Shown here piece by piece: positions 7,478-16,511 of a stretch of DNA of 64,000 nucleotides. The stretch covers positions 1 through 64,000 of the forward strand of contig NZ_LWCS01000032.1 of the NCBI RefSeq assembly GCF_001650495.1. The letters run 5' to 3'. Each line of letters begins with the position of its first letter. The first letter of the stretch is position 1. The stretch comes from Mycolicibacterium iranicum. GTDB taxonomy: Bacteria > Actinomycetota > Actinomycetes > Mycobacteriales > Mycobacteriaceae. The translations under genes and the position numbers were made by a program. The notes below the pieces were generated by a model. That model made no database searches, was not told where the DNA came from, and saw only the letters and a program-made list of their open reading frames with translations.

Positions 7478-9676
7478 CTAGACGAGGTCGAACCGGTCGG
7501 CGTTCATCACCTTGGTCCACGCCGCGACGAAGTCCTTGACGAACTTCTCCTTCGCGTCGTCCTCGGCGTACACCTCGGCCAGCGCGCGCAGCTGCGAGTT
7601 CGACCCGAACAGCAGATCGACTCGGCTGGCCGTGTACTTGTCCGCGCCGGTGGCGCGATCCTTGCCGACGTAGGTGCCGTCGTCAGCCGAGGACGGGCCC
7701 CACTTCGTCGACATATCGAGCAGATTGACGAAGAAATCGTTCGTCAACTGTCCCGGCCTGTCGGTGAACACGCCGAGTTTGGTGCCACCATAATTGGTGT
7801 CGAGCACTCGAAGGCCACCGACGAGCACCGTCATCTCAGGAGCGGTCAGGTTCAGCAGGTTGGCCCGATCGATCACCTCGTACTCGGCCGGCAACGGCAG
7901 ACCCTTGCCGACGAAGTTCCGGAAGCCGTCGGCCTTTGGCTCCAGGTAGGCGAAGGAGTCGACATCGGTCTGCTCCTGTGTGGCATCGCCTCGACCCGAG
8001 GCGAACGGCACCTCGATGTCGAACCCGGCTGCCTTGATGGCCTTTTCGAGACCCACGACGCCGCCGAGGACGACGAGGTCGGCGAAGGACACCGCCACCC
8101 CGGCGGAGCCCTGTATCTCCTCCAGCTTGGCGATCACCTGGGACAGCTCGTCGGGCTCGTTGGACTCCCAGGCCAGCTGCGGCTGCAGCCGGATGCGGCC
8201 ACCGTTGGCACCGCCGCGCATGTCACTGTGGCGGTAGGACGCCGCAGCTTTCCACGCGGTCGAGACCAGCTGCGAGACGGTCAAACCCGAGCCGGCGATC
8301 GCGGCCTTCAGCGTCTCCACATCGGCGTCCGACAGCGGCGTTCCCGCCGGCACGATGTCCTGCCACAGCCATGTCTGCTGCGGCACCAGTGGCCCGAGGT
8401 AGCGCACCACCGGGCCCATGTCGCGATGCAGCAGCTTGAACCACGCCTTCGCGAACTCCTCGGCGAGCTCTTCCGGATGATCCAGCCAGCGGCGGGTGAT
8501 CTTCTCGAAGCCCGGATCCATCCGCATCGTCAGGTCGGTGGTCAGCATGCTCGGGTGGGTCTTGCCCTCACCCTGGGCCATCGGCACCGAGTTGGCCCAG
8601 CCGCCGTCCTTGGGCTTCCATTGGTAGGCGCCCGCCGGGCTCTTGGTCAGCTCCCACTCGTTGCCGTACAGGATTTCCAGGAAGCTGTTGTCCCACTTGG
8701 TCGGAGTGTGCGTCCAGGTCACCTCGAGGCCGGAGCTGACAGTCTCATTGCCGGTGCCTGCGTTGGCCCAGCCCAGGCCCTGCAGCTCCAGCGGGGCAGC
8801 CTCGGGTTCGACACCGTTCTCGACCTCGGTGCCGCCGTGCGCTTTGCCGAAGGTATGGCCGCCGACGATCAGCGCGGCGGTCTCGACGTCGTTCATCGCC
8901 ATCCGGCCGAAGGTCTCCCGGATGTCGGTGGCCGCGGCCAGCGGATCCGGATTGCCCTCGGGGCCTTCGGGATTGACATAGATCAGCCCCATGTGGCTGG
9001 CGCCGAGCGGATTCTCCAGCTTGGTGCGGTCCCCGTTGGCGCCCGCGTAGCGCTCCTGCGAACCGAGCCATTCGTGCTCGGCACCCCAGTAGACGTCCTC
9101 CTCGGGCTCCCAGTAGTCGGGCCGACCGAACGCGAAGCCCGCGGTCTTGAAGCCCATGTGCTCCAGGGCGCGGTTGCCGGCGAACACCAACAGATCAGAC
9201 CAGGAAAGCTTCTTGCCGTACTTCTTCTTGACAGGCCACAGCAGGCGGCGGGCCTTGTCCAGGCTGACGTTGTCGGGCCAGCTGTTGAGCGGCGCGAAGC
9301 GCTGCATGCCCTTTCCTCCGCCGCCGCGGCCGTCGGCCACCCGATAGGTACCGGCCGCGTGCCAGGTCATCCTGATGAAGAACGGCCCGTAATGCCCGAA
9401 GTCGGCGGGCCACCAGTCCTGCGAGTTCGTCATCACCGCGTCGACGTCGGCGCTCAGCGCGTCCACGTCGAGAGTCTGAACGGCCTCGCGGTAGTCAAAG
9501 TCGGGATCGAGCGGGTTGATGGCTTCCGGATCCTTCTGCAGGATCTTCAGATTCACCGCGTTGGGCCACCAGTCGCGGTTGCTGCCGCCCTCGACGGGAG
9601 GCTTGATCAGCATCGGACACTGGGCCTCGGTGGGCTCGCTCTGCGCCTCACCGATGGGGGGACTTGTCTCGGGCAC
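7478..9676 (-). CDS. katG: Catalase-peroxidase KatG
   Basis: A 732-residue class I haem catalase-peroxidase that detoxifies hydrogen peroxide and, in pathogenic mycobacteria, activates isoniazid. Distal catalytic residues Arg102, Trp105 and His106 sit in IRMTWHAAG. The Trp-Tyr-Met adduct partners are Tyr233 (LIYVNPEGP) and Met259 (FGRMAMND). The proximal haem ligand is His274 (GGHTFGKAHG). The position matching M. tuberculosis Ser315 is still Ser (SSGLEV). Two fused peroxidase domains account for the length. The gene starts at GTG 9676, preceded by a purine run (GGAAGGAAA) of the type reported to stabilise mycobacterial katG mRNA. It lies 36 bp after furA and should be co-transcribed with it. 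Confidence 0.97.
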   Translation of the reverse strand: MPETSPPIGEAQSEPTEAQCPMLIKPPVEGGSNRDWWPNAVNLKILQKDPEAINPLDPDFDYREAVQTLDVDALSADVDAVMTNSQDWWPADFGHYGPFFIRMTWHAAGTYRVADGRGGGGKGMQRFAPLNSWPDNVSLDKARRLLWPVKKKYGKKLSWSDLLVFAGNRALEHMGFKTAGFAFGRPDYWEPEEDVYWGAEHEWLGSQERYAGANGDRTKLENPLGASHMGLIYVNPEGPEGNPDPLAAATDIRETFGRMAMNDVETAALIVGGHTFGKAHGGTEVENGVEPEAAPLELQGLGWANAGTGNETVSSGLEVTWTHTPTKWDNSFLEILYGNEWELTKSPAGAYQWKPKDGGWANSVPMAQGEGKTHPSMLTTDLTMRMDPGFEKITRRWLDHPEELAEEFAKAWFKLLHRDMGPVVRYLGPLVPQQTWLWQDIVPAGTPLSDADVETLKAAIAGSGLTVSQLVSTAWKAAASYRHSDMRGGANGGRIRLQPQLAWESNEPDELSQVIAKLEEIQGSAGVAVSFADLVVLGGVVGLEKAIKAAGFDIEVPFASGRGDATQEQTDVDSFAYLEPKADGFRNFVGKGLPLPAEYEVIDRANLLNLTAPEMTVLVGGLRVLDTNYGGTKLGVFTDRPGQLTNDFFVNLLDMSTKWGPSSADDGTYVGKDRATGADKYTASRVDLLFGSNSQLRALAEVYAEDDAKEKFVKDFVAAWTKVMNADRFDLV

Positions 9677-9712
9677 TGCGTTTCCTTCCGTGAATGGTGC
9701 GTTGGGCTGTGA

Positions 9713-10162
9713 TCACGGTTGTGATCGAGAAATCTCCTTGGCTGAGCACTGCGGGCAGAGCCCCCAGTACACGACCTCTGCCTCGTCGACGACGAAACCG
9801 TCGAGACTGCCGGCGGGGTCCGGGGGGACGAGGCAGGGCGCCTCTCCGACGGCACAGTCGACGTCGGCGATGACGCCACAGGACCGACACACGACGTGAT
9901 GATGGTTGTCACCGACCCGGGATTCGTAGCGGGCCACCGATCCAGACGGCTGAATCTTGCGGACGAGTCCGACGGTGGTCAGTGCTGCCAACACGTCGTA
10001 CACGGCTTGGCGCGACACCTCGGGGAGCGCCGAGCGCACGGCACCGAAGATCGTGTCCGTGTCGGCGTGGGGGTGCGCGGACACCGCCTCGAGCACTGCG
10101 ACCCTCGGGCGGGTCACGCGTAGATCTGCGCCTCGCAGACGCTCCGCGTAGTCCGAAGTCAC
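9713..10162 (-). CDS. furA: Ferric-uptake-regulator family repressor FurA
   Basis: A 149-residue Fur-family metalloregulator that represses its own operon with katG. An N-terminal winged helix (RVTRPRVAVLEAV to VSRQAVYDVL) is followed by RYESRVGDNHHHVVC, the metal-binding His cluster. Two Cys pairs (CRSC and CPQC) are suited to structural zinc. It matches my memory of M. tuberculosis FurA along nearly its whole length. GTG 10162 is chosen because homology begins at Thr-Ser-Asp-Tyr and a promoter -10 element ends only eight bases upstream, which leaves no room for an upstream start and implies a leaderless transcript. Confidence 0.95.
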   Translation of the reverse strand: MTSDYAERLRGADLRVTRPRVAVLEAVSAHPHADTDTIFGAVRSALPEVSRQAVYDVLAALTTVGLVRKIQPSGSVARYESRVGDNHHHVVCRSCGVIADVDCAVGEAPCLVPPDPAGSLDGFVVDEAEVVYWGLCPQCSAKEISRSQP

Positions 10163-10169
10163 ATGACAC

Positions 10170-10198
10170 GTTCTACGCCGGTTTCTGGACTGAGTCAA
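10170..10198 (-). promoter_or_regulatory. furA-katG promoter with FurA operator region
   Basis: On the minus strand a -35 box TTGACT (10198-10193) is separated by 17 bp from a TAGAAC -10 box (10175-10170). The TTCTTGACT and TCCAGAAA stretch around the -35 box matches the A/T-rich FurA-bound sequence known upstream of mycobacterial furA. The predicted transcription start falls on or next to the GTG at 10162. Confidence 0.75.
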
Positions 10199-10241
10199 GA
10201 ATCTAACCGTGCCGCTCACCGAGCCCTGCTACCGTGCCCGG

Positions 10242-10535
10242 GTGATCCGAAATGTGGTTCTGGCAAAGCTGAAGACCGGTTACGACGCCGACGAGATCGC
10301 GCGCATTCAGGACGGTCTGCGGCACCTCAACGTCCCGGGAACGATCCGGTACACCGTCGGCACGGACGCGGGCCTGCGAGCAGGCAACTGGGACTTCGTC
10401 ATCGTGGCGGATTTCGAGGATGCCGCTGCCTACCGCGCATACGACGAGGACGTCGCACATAACGAACTGCGCGCCCGGCTCTCGCCGTTCGTCGAGCAGA
10501 TCGCCCGCGCACAGCTCGAGATCCCCGAGATCTGA
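10242..10535 (+). CDS. Dabb (stress-responsive alpha/beta-barrel) protein
   Basis: A 97-residue dimeric alpha/beta-barrel protein. The N-terminal IRNVVLAKLK strand, the central WDFVIVADFED strand and the AYDEDVAHNELR segment, with its conserved His, are typical of the Dabb fold. GTG 10242 starts the protein at the first predicted strand. It is divergent from furA, and the 79-bp spacer also carries the furA promoter. The biochemical function of these small mycobacterial Dabb proteins is not known to me. Confidence 0.75.
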   Translation: MIRNVVLAKLKTGYDADEIARIQDGLRHLNVPGTIRYTVGTDAGLRAGNWDFVIVADFEDAAAYRAYDEDVAHNELRARLSPFVEQIARAQLEIPEI

Positions 10536-10638
10536 GCGCGCAGTCTCACTGCGCATCGGGCGAGACGGTGAGGACAAGTTAACGCGTTCGGAAACCTGCG
10601 CTCAGCCGGGCGTTACGGTGGGCGCCCACTCTCTCAGG

Positions 10639-11013
10639 ATGAGCCTCTTCGACCAGATCGGTGGGCCCTCGGCCGCGGCGGCGGCTGTCGATGACTTCTC
10701 TCGGCGGCTGATCGCCGATCCCGCGCTGACACCGTACTTCGACGGCGTCGACATGAGGCGGCTCAAGGCAGATCAGCGGTCGTTCATCGCCGCCGCCCTG
10801 GGTGGTCAGGAGCCTCATCTCGGGCGATCGATGCGAGAAAGTCACGCGCAGTTGAAAATTCAGGCCGCACACTTCGACAGGATCGCTGATCACCTGGTGG
10901 AGACCCTGAGCGATCTGGGCGTGAGCGGTGCGATCATCGAGCAGGTCGGCACCAACCTGGCCCCGCTCAAAGTCGAGGTGGTGGCGCCGGAGATGACGGC
11001 GCAAGCCGGCTGA
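10639..11013 (+). CDS. Truncated haemoglobin (group I-like) lacking the B10 tyrosine
   Basis: A 124-residue 2-on-2 globin. IGG near the start, DFSRRLIADPALTPYF, AALGGQEP and the proximal His in SHAQLKI follow the trHbN layout. Group I globins bind O2 and NO; M. tuberculosis trHbN is an NO dioxygenase. By my alignment from memory, the B10 Tyr of trHbN (Asp-Phe-Tyr) is Ser21 here, while the E11 Gln equivalent (Ala-Asp-Gln) is kept, so ligand stabilisation must differ. ATG 10639 gives the normal length without the N-terminal pre-helix. The gene is separate from furA-katG but lies among oxidative-stress genes. Confidence 0.85.
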   Translation: MSLFDQIGGPSAAAAAVDDFSRRLIADPALTPYFDGVDMRRLKADQRSFIAAALGGQEPHLGRSMRESHAQLKIQAAHFDRIADHLVETLSDLGVSGAIIEQVGTNLAPLKVEVVAPEMTAQAG

Positions 11014-11016
11014 GCA

Positions 11017-11760
11017 TTACAGCCGCCGGGAGTAGCGCTGGGCAAACCTGCGAAGAATCTCCATCGGATGGCTGACCTGACGTTGCCGCGCAGCGGCTTT
11101 CAGAGAGTCGGCGGTTTCCGGCGCGAAATAGCCGTGGTTCTTGTACACGTCGATGCGAGTGCAGATGCCGTCGAGGTCGAGCTCGGGATGAAACTGCGTG
11201 GCATACACGTTGGCACCGACCCGGAACGCCTGCACCGGACAGTCGGCGGAGGTGGCCAGGCTGACGACACCGTCGGGCAGCAGAGATGCCGCCTCCTTGT
11301 GACCGCCGAACGCGTCAAACGTCTCGGGTAAACCCACGAAGAGCGGATCCCGGCGTCCCTCGTCAGTCAGCTCCACGGTCACTCCGCCGACTGGTTCGCT
11401 GTGCGACCGGTCGATCACGGCCCCCACTGCCGTGCCCACTGTGCCGACGCCGTAACAACATCCGAGGAATGGGAAGTCCTGCGCGATGACGTTTTCGAGC
11501 AGCGCAGCCAGCTCGGCCTCGACGCGGCGCTGCGTCGTCGTCTTGCTCTCGGGGTCGTCACTGACGTTGTAGGGCCCACCCCCGAGGACGATGCCCGACC
11601 AGTGCATCAGATCGATGTCACCGAGCTCGCGGTGTGTCAGCCGAATCCTGGGCATGCCGGCCTCGTCGAGCCCGGCGAATCGCATCATGGCCCGGTACTC
11701 GTCGTCGGCTGCTTCGTCCTCACCACGGATGGACAACAGCAGAAAGGGGGCGTCGGCCAC
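11017..11760 (-). CDS. Class I glutamine amidotransferase-like protein
   Basis: A 247-residue stand-alone GATase1 domain starting at GTG 11760. The oxyanion and nucleophile region reads GCCYG (nucleophile elbow), and the His-Glu of the triad is in ATQFHPELD. VLGGGPYN is the usual upstream strand-turn. Stand-alone members of this group are annotated as GMP synthase-like amidotransferases, but no synthetase partner is nearby. The stop codon lies just past the globin stop on the opposite strand, so the two genes are convergent with almost no spacer. It is divergent from the MenC-like gene by 36 bp. Confidence 0.8.
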   Translation of the reverse strand: MADAPFLLLSIRGEDEAADDEYRAMMRFAGLDEAGMPRIRLTHRELGDIDLMHWSGIVLGGGPYNVSDDPESKTTTQRRVEAELAALLENVIAQDFPFLGCCYGVGTVGTAVGAVIDRSHSEPVGGVTVELTDEGRRDPLFVGLPETFDAFGGHKEAASLLPDGVVSLATSADCPVQAFRVGANVYATQFHPELDLDGICTRIDVYKNHGYFAPETADSLKAAARQRQVSHPMEILRRFAQRYSRRL

Positions 11761-11796
11761 GGCGTAAGACTAGCGACGGGCTAACTTTGACCGACA

Positions 11797-12576
11797 GTGA
11801 GAACGCTCTTCGAATTCGACGACACCCCGGTGTTCGCCGTCCCGACCGCCGAGGGCACCCGGGAGGGCGTGCTGCTCGATGGTCCGCAGGGCTGGGGCGA
11901 GTTCAGCCCGCCCGCCGTAGCCGACGACGCGCTGGCAGCGCGCTGGCTGACTGCGGCCATGGAACCGAGCACCGTGGGCTGGCCCGACGCGGTCAGGGGA
12001 CGCGTGCCGGTAGCTGACGCCGCGACGCGTGCCGTCATCGTTGTCGGTGACGTCGACGACGCGGTCGCACAGGTGCGACAGCTCGGGTCGGGAACGGAGA
12101 TCGTCGAACTGGTCTGTCGGAATCCGGTCGACGCACGCACCGTCCGGCATCGTGTCGACGTGCCGATCGCCGTCGACCTGCCGGTGCTTGCGGCGGATCC
12201 GGACTGTGCCGACGTCGCGATCCTGCGGTGCGGCGAACTCGGGGGAGTGCGGCGTGCCCTGCGCCGGTTCGAGAAGCTCGGCCGTCCGGCGCTGGTGAAC
12301 TTCACCGGGACTACGAGCGTCGGCCTGGCCGCGGACGTCGCACTGGCAGCAACACTGCCGGACCTTCCGTTCGCCTGCGGCCCCGTTCCTGCTTGGCTCA
12401 GGGAGTCCGACATCGTCGCGCCGGCGCGCTCACTGGTGCCTACAGACGGATTCCTTCCCGCAGCGCCGATGCCCGCCGCGCCCAGTCCGGAACGGCTGGA
12501 ACGCTTCCTGGTCACCGACCCGGCGCGCATCGACCACTGGCGCGTACTCCTGAACCGGGCTGCCGCGCTCATCTAG
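11797..12576 (+). CDS. Degenerate MenC-like (o-succinylbenzoate synthase) protein
   Basis: A 259-residue protein that aligns by memory with mycobacterial MenC (about 326 residues): LLDGPQGWGEF, RVDVPIAVD, ADVAILRCGELGG, TSVGLAADVALAATLPDL and a PTDGFLPA tail correspond to known MenC segments. The middle of the barrel is shortened by about 65 residues. The Lys-x-Lys pair is replaced (TEIVELV), the Asp/Glu/Asp metal-ligand segments are missing, and the second catalytic Lys has become Arg (ILRCG). The reading frame is intact with normal codon use, so it looks like a maintained pseudoenzyme, not a decaying gene. It is unlikely to make o-succinylbenzoate. Confidence 0.7.
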   Translation: MRTLFEFDDTPVFAVPTAEGTREGVLLDGPQGWGEFSPPAVADDALAARWLTAAMEPSTVGWPDAVRGRVPVADAATRAVIVVGDVDDAVAQVRQLGSGTEIVELVCRNPVDARTVRHRVDVPIAVDLPVLAADPDCADVAILRCGELGGVRRALRRFEKLGRPALVNFTGTTSVGLAADVALAATLPDLPFACGPVPAWLRESDIVAPARSLVPTDGFLPAAPMPAAPSPERLERFLVTDPARIDHWRVLLNRAAALI

Positions 12577-13006
12577 TCGCGAACGGAGCACCTTCGAGGT
12601 ATTCGGCGAACCAAGGGAGGCCTTTGCCAACCTCGAGCGTGACGGCCTGGGCGCCATTTTTGCGTTGTCAATCGAAGGGCCGCTGCTGACAGGCGAGGCT
12701 CCCGCGACCGCGCAGGTGGTGGCAACGAGTAACAGTTCGTTGCAGAAGGTCTCAATTGGCGTCAATTATGCCCTAGCTCTGCAGATCACCGCATCGAATT
12801 TGAGTCATCAAGTAGTCCTCGGCATTTCGCTGCCCGTCTCGGCGCTGCCGAACGACGGGGGACTGCAATCAATTGCAGTTCAAAGCAGGACTGGAGCCCC
12901 TTCATGAAGTTGCACACAGAAATTATCGAAGTTTGCCACAACGCCGACAACCAACTTCGTTTCGCGGATAATCGGACAAGGGGTGCCTGGGTGTCAGGAG
13001 GTACGA
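12577..13006. other. Intergenic region upstream of the AraC gene
   Basis: About 430 bp with no convincing gene. A TTG-initiated frame at 12665-12907 has poor codon bias for this genome and was not accepted. The last 100 bases are relatively A/T-rich and probably hold the promoter of the AraC-family gene. No clear hairpin terminator for the MenC-like gene was seen. Confidence 0.4.
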
Positions 13007-14011
13007 GTGGCGGCGATCCTGGTGGACACGGACGACCCCCGAGAAGCGAAGGAGGTGTTCACCGACACCTACGCACTGCAGGTCTCCCCACTCCAGTGCG
13101 GACAGGCCGACTTCCACGGGCGGTTGCTGCGCTCGCAGGTAGGTTCGATCACCATCGACGACGTTGTCATCGGTGCCGATTTCGGCTTTCAGCGTCGTCC
13201 GTCTGACCGCATACTGCTGACCCGGATTCATTCGGGGGTGATGCAGGCCGCCCAAGGCGACTCCTCCTGCGATGTCTTCGCCGAAGGGGACGTGGTGGCT
13301 CTCGGGGCCGTCAGCGACCATCCCGTGGCAGGGACGAGTTGCGGTTCCGCACAGCACTACACAATTGTGTCCATCGACCGAAGGGTCCTCGATGCCGCAG
13401 CGTGGATGCCGGCGAAACGGCTGCAACGGGTGGAACTGCTGGGGCAGGCACCCGTTTCAGGAGAAGCCGGCCGGCGAATGGCCAAAGCCATCGACTACGC
13501 AACGGCGCTGGCTGTCACCGATCCAGCGGCAGCTACCGACCCTCTCGTGGCCAGCTCACTGCAGCGACACCTCGCCGCGATGATGCTGACGACGTTTCCA
13601 CTCAAGGGAATACACGACGCCGACAACCGCGAGGGAACGCCCGCCCCTCTATCCGAAGCGATCGCGTACATCGAACAACATGTCGACGCAGACGTCACCC
13701 TCGCTTCGCTCGCAAGAGCTGTCCACACATCGACGCGTTCGCTACAGCTGATGTTTCGCAAACACTGCGGCTGTACTCCCATGCAGCACCTCCGCGACGT
13801 GCGAATGCAGCGTGCACACGCCGAGCTGGTAGCCGCCGACCCGTACTCCACATCAGTCTCGGCGGTGTCGATGCGGTGGGGATTCGGCCATTCCGGCCGT
13901 TTCGCCGTCCGCTACCGCGAGCGTTTCGGAGAAAGCCCCTCTGTCACCTTGCAGCGGTTACCGGCCATTGATCAGCGCCACGATCCAGAGGCTGATCCGG
14001 CTTTGGCGTAG
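13007..14011 (+). CDS. AraC-family transcriptional regulator
   Basis: A 334-residue regulator with an N-terminal AraC-binding-like domain (about 1-190) and a C-terminal double HTH (about 235-325). The second half shows YIEQHVDADVTLASLARAV, the TSTRSLQLMFRKHCG recognition helix and WGFGHSGRFAVRYRERFGESPS, all canonical AraC/XylS features. Start choice: GTG 13007 has AGGAGG ending five bases upstream, which beats the in-frame GTG at 12983. No catabolic operon is immediately downstream, since the next gene converges, so the target is unknown. Confidence 0.88.
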   Translation: MAAILVDTDDPREAKEVFTDTYALQVSPLQCGQADFHGRLLRSQVGSITIDDVVIGADFGFQRRPSDRILLTRIHSGVMQAAQGDSSCDVFAEGDVVALGAVSDHPVAGTSCGSAQHYTIVSIDRRVLDAAAWMPAKRLQRVELLGQAPVSGEAGRRMAKAIDYATALAVTDPAAATDPLVASSLQRHLAAMMLTTFPLKGIHDADNREGTPAPLSEAIAYIEQHVDADVTLASLARAVHTSTRSLQLMFRKHCGCTPMQHLRDVRMQRAHAELVAADPYSTSVSAVSMRWGFGHSGRFAVRYRERFGESPSVTLQRLPAIDQRHDPEADPALA

Positions 14012-14156
14012 CACCGCCGGAAAATCGGTTGCACCGCTGCGCTCAGGCGGCGTTGACTGATGCAATGCATCCGTCAGGCACAACGTGGGATCGGTTGCGG
14101 CAGAACGCCGTTGGTGGCACGTTCGGCCGAGATCGGGACGCGGCGGTCGCGCGGCC

Positions 14157-16457
14157 TCAGTCCTGCTTGCTTATCAGACGGGTCAGAGCCTCGCGGTCGG
14201 GGGCCAGGAGCTCGTCGATCCGGGGCTGGTTCACATCGGCGACGATGATCTCGCCGACCTCCTGATAAACGTCGCTGAAAATGCCGTGCGCCTTCATCTT
14301 GTCGGTCTGATAGATGTTGTCCTCGGTCGGCGTGACGTAGTAGACGATCTCGGCCTTGAACCGGTGGATCAGCCATAGATGGATGATGTCCATCAGCCGC
14401 TTCTGCCGCAGGTGTTCGGCGAACGTGTTCTGGTCTCGGATCGTCAGGATGCTGCGTCCGTGCCGGTCCTTGATCGGGTCGACGACGACGTTGGCCAGCG
14501 GCGCTGCGCCCTCTTCGGCACCGTCGCTGAGTATCTGCAGATCGAGGATGTCCGACCCGGCGCGGCGCGGGCGCAGCTGCACGCGCAGCCGCTCAGACAG
14601 CTGGTAGTGCTCGCCCCACAACGCCAGCCATTCCTCAAGCAGCTTCTTCGGCACCTCGGTCTGGACGAGGTGCTGATGCTGGGTCGAGCCTTTGCCCATC
14701 GACTTGGTCGTCGCCGTGCGGCCCGAGGAAGCCGCGAGTGCGGCATCGCTGCGTGGCCCGCCGACGAGTGTTTGTGGTGTGCGATAGGGAGATTCGACGA
14801 GTCGCATCTTGCGTTGCAGCCGGGCCAGCGCGAGCATGCCTTCCTGGCGCAGCGAGGTCGCGAACTCCTCGGATGCCACACCGTCGACCTGATGCCCGCC
14901 GTAGGTGATGAAATTGAAGACGAAGCCCAACTTGCCGATCTCCTCGGGGAATGCCCGCATCTGCTCGTCGGACATCCCGGTCGTGTCCCAGTTGAACGAC
15001 GGCGACAAGTTATAGGCGAGCATCTTGTCCGGGTAGACGGCGTGGATCGCGTCGGCGAATTCCTTCGCATCGGCCAGGTCGGCGGTCTTGGTCTCCATCC
15101 AGAGGATGTCGGCGAACGGCGCCGCGGCGAGCGACTTGGCTATCGCGTACGGGATGCCGCCGCGAACCTGGTAGTAGCCCTCCGGGGTCTTCACCCGCTC
15201 GCAGTCCCAGGCGACATCCGCGCCGAGCTCCTTGGCCTTCTCACGCGCGGTGTACAGGGGCGCGCGCTCGGCGAATGTGCGCCACTCCGCGACGCTCATC
15301 GCGGCCGGCTCTCCTTCGCGCTCACGGAATTCCAGCAGCTCGGCGACGGCCTCACCGTAGGTGTTGAGGCCGGCGTCGTCCTGCCATGCCTCGACGAACC
15401 GCGACTCGACTTTGTCGAAAGCGGCCTCGAGGGAGGCTTCGGTCCCGTCCTGCCATGCCGCGGCGGTTTGGTCGATCAGCGCCAGCACGCCCTGCCGTTC
15501 CAGCCACGCCTCGGCGCTTGCGTACTCTCCGTCCGGCAAGGCGTAGAGCAGGTGTCCGTTCAGCTCGGTGACGCCCTTGTCGTAGAAACGGCGCACCATG
15601 GCCAGGAAGCACGATTTGTACGACGGGATCTTCAGGTTGGTGGCACCCAGCAGGAACGGCTGATCGCGCTCGTCGGCCTTGCTGTCGATCAGGTTGGCCG
15701 CCTCGGCATCGGTCCTCGCAACGATGATTCCGGGCACCCGCATGATGTCGAGCTGGAAGCGTGCCGTGTTGAGTCGCTTGATCTGCTCGTCGGAGGGCAC
15801 CAGCACCTTGCCGCCCTGGTGTCCGCATTTCTTCGTGCCCGGGCGCTGGTCCTCGATGTGGTAGCCGGGAACACCGTTCTCCACAAAACGCCGGATCAGG
15901 TTGCGCACGTGTGGATCACCGCCGTGGCCGGTGTCGGCGTCGGCGATGATGAACGGCCGGTAGTCGTATGCGGGGGTCGCCTTGCGCTGCTCGTCCGTCA
16001 TCTGCAACCGCAGGTACTGCTGGTTGCGGTCTGCCGTCAACAGAGCGCGCACGATGCCTGCCGCCTCTTCGGGCACCTGGCTCAGCGGATAGCTCGCGAG
16101 GTCGGGTCCCGGGTCCTCGCTGATCGACCCTTTGGCCGAGGTCGCCCATCCGCCCAGGTAGATGCCCTCGATCCCCATCCGCTTCATCACCACGGCCTGG
16201 CCGGGGGAGTAGGGACCGAAGGTGGTGATGCTCTTGCCGTTGGCGAACAGTTCGCGCAGATGCGGGTAGAACGCGGTCGCCGCCTCGCGGGCAACGGGAT
16301 AGTCGGCGGGGATCGTGCCGCGCTGCTCGGCGACCTGCCGCGCCGTGTACAGCCGGATGATGCCGTCGAAGCGGGGGCTGTCGAAGTAGCTCTGGGTCTC
16401 GGCGACATCGCGCTCGAAGGGTGTCTGCGGCTGGAGGTCAGCCTCGATGATGGCCAT
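14157..16457 (-). CDS. aceA: Isocitrate lyase, long ICL2-type
   Basis: A 766-residue isocitrate lyase that cleaves isocitrate to succinate and glyoxylate in the glyoxylate shunt; in mycobacteria this class also serves the methylcitrate cycle. The active-site signature KKCGHQGGKV is at residues 209-218 (catalytic Cys211), preceded by ADADTGHGGDP metal-binding residues. The length and long C-terminal extension identify the ICL2/AceA form rather than the roughly 430-residue ICL1. It starts at ATG 16457. It is followed by no operon partner and is 54 bp downstream of upp on the same strand, so read-through from the URC operon is possible. Confidence 0.95.
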   Translation of the reverse strand: MAIIEADLQPQTPFERDVAETQSYFDSPRFDGIIRLYTARQVAEQRGTIPADYPVAREAATAFYPHLRELFANGKSITTFGPYSPGQAVVMKRMGIEGIYLGGWATSAKGSISEDPGPDLASYPLSQVPEEAAGIVRALLTADRNQQYLRLQMTDEQRKATPAYDYRPFIIADADTGHGGDPHVRNLIRRFVENGVPGYHIEDQRPGTKKCGHQGGKVLVPSDEQIKRLNTARFQLDIMRVPGIIVARTDAEAANLIDSKADERDQPFLLGATNLKIPSYKSCFLAMVRRFYDKGVTELNGHLLYALPDGEYASAEAWLERQGVLALIDQTAAAWQDGTEASLEAAFDKVESRFVEAWQDDAGLNTYGEAVAELLEFREREGEPAAMSVAEWRTFAERAPLYTAREKAKELGADVAWDCERVKTPEGYYQVRGGIPYAIAKSLAAAPFADILWMETKTADLADAKEFADAIHAVYPDKMLAYNLSPSFNWDTTGMSDEQMRAFPEEIGKLGFVFNFITYGGHQVDGVASEEFATSLRQEGMLALARLQRKMRLVESPYRTPQTLVGGPRSDAALAASSGRTATTKSMGKGSTQHQHLVQTEVPKKLLEEWLALWGEHYQLSERLRVQLRPRRAGSDILDLQILSDGAEEGAAPLANVVVDPIKDRHGRSILTIRDQNTFAEHLRQKRLMDIIHLWLIHRFKAEIVYYVTPTEDNIYQTDKMKAHGIFSDVYQEVGEIIVADVNQPRIDELLAPDREALTRLISKQD

Positions 16458-16511
16458 AACCCACCCTACGACCGCCGACGGTTCCGCCGGGGTTACTTGG
16501 GGAGTTGGGAG

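Noticed and set aside
7304..9712. 802-codon plus-strand frame
   Set aside because: Exact shadow of katG; composition is His/Gly/Arg-rich without any domain.
12665..12907. TTG-started 80-residue frame
   Set aside because: Weak codon bias, rare start, no ribosome site and no family.
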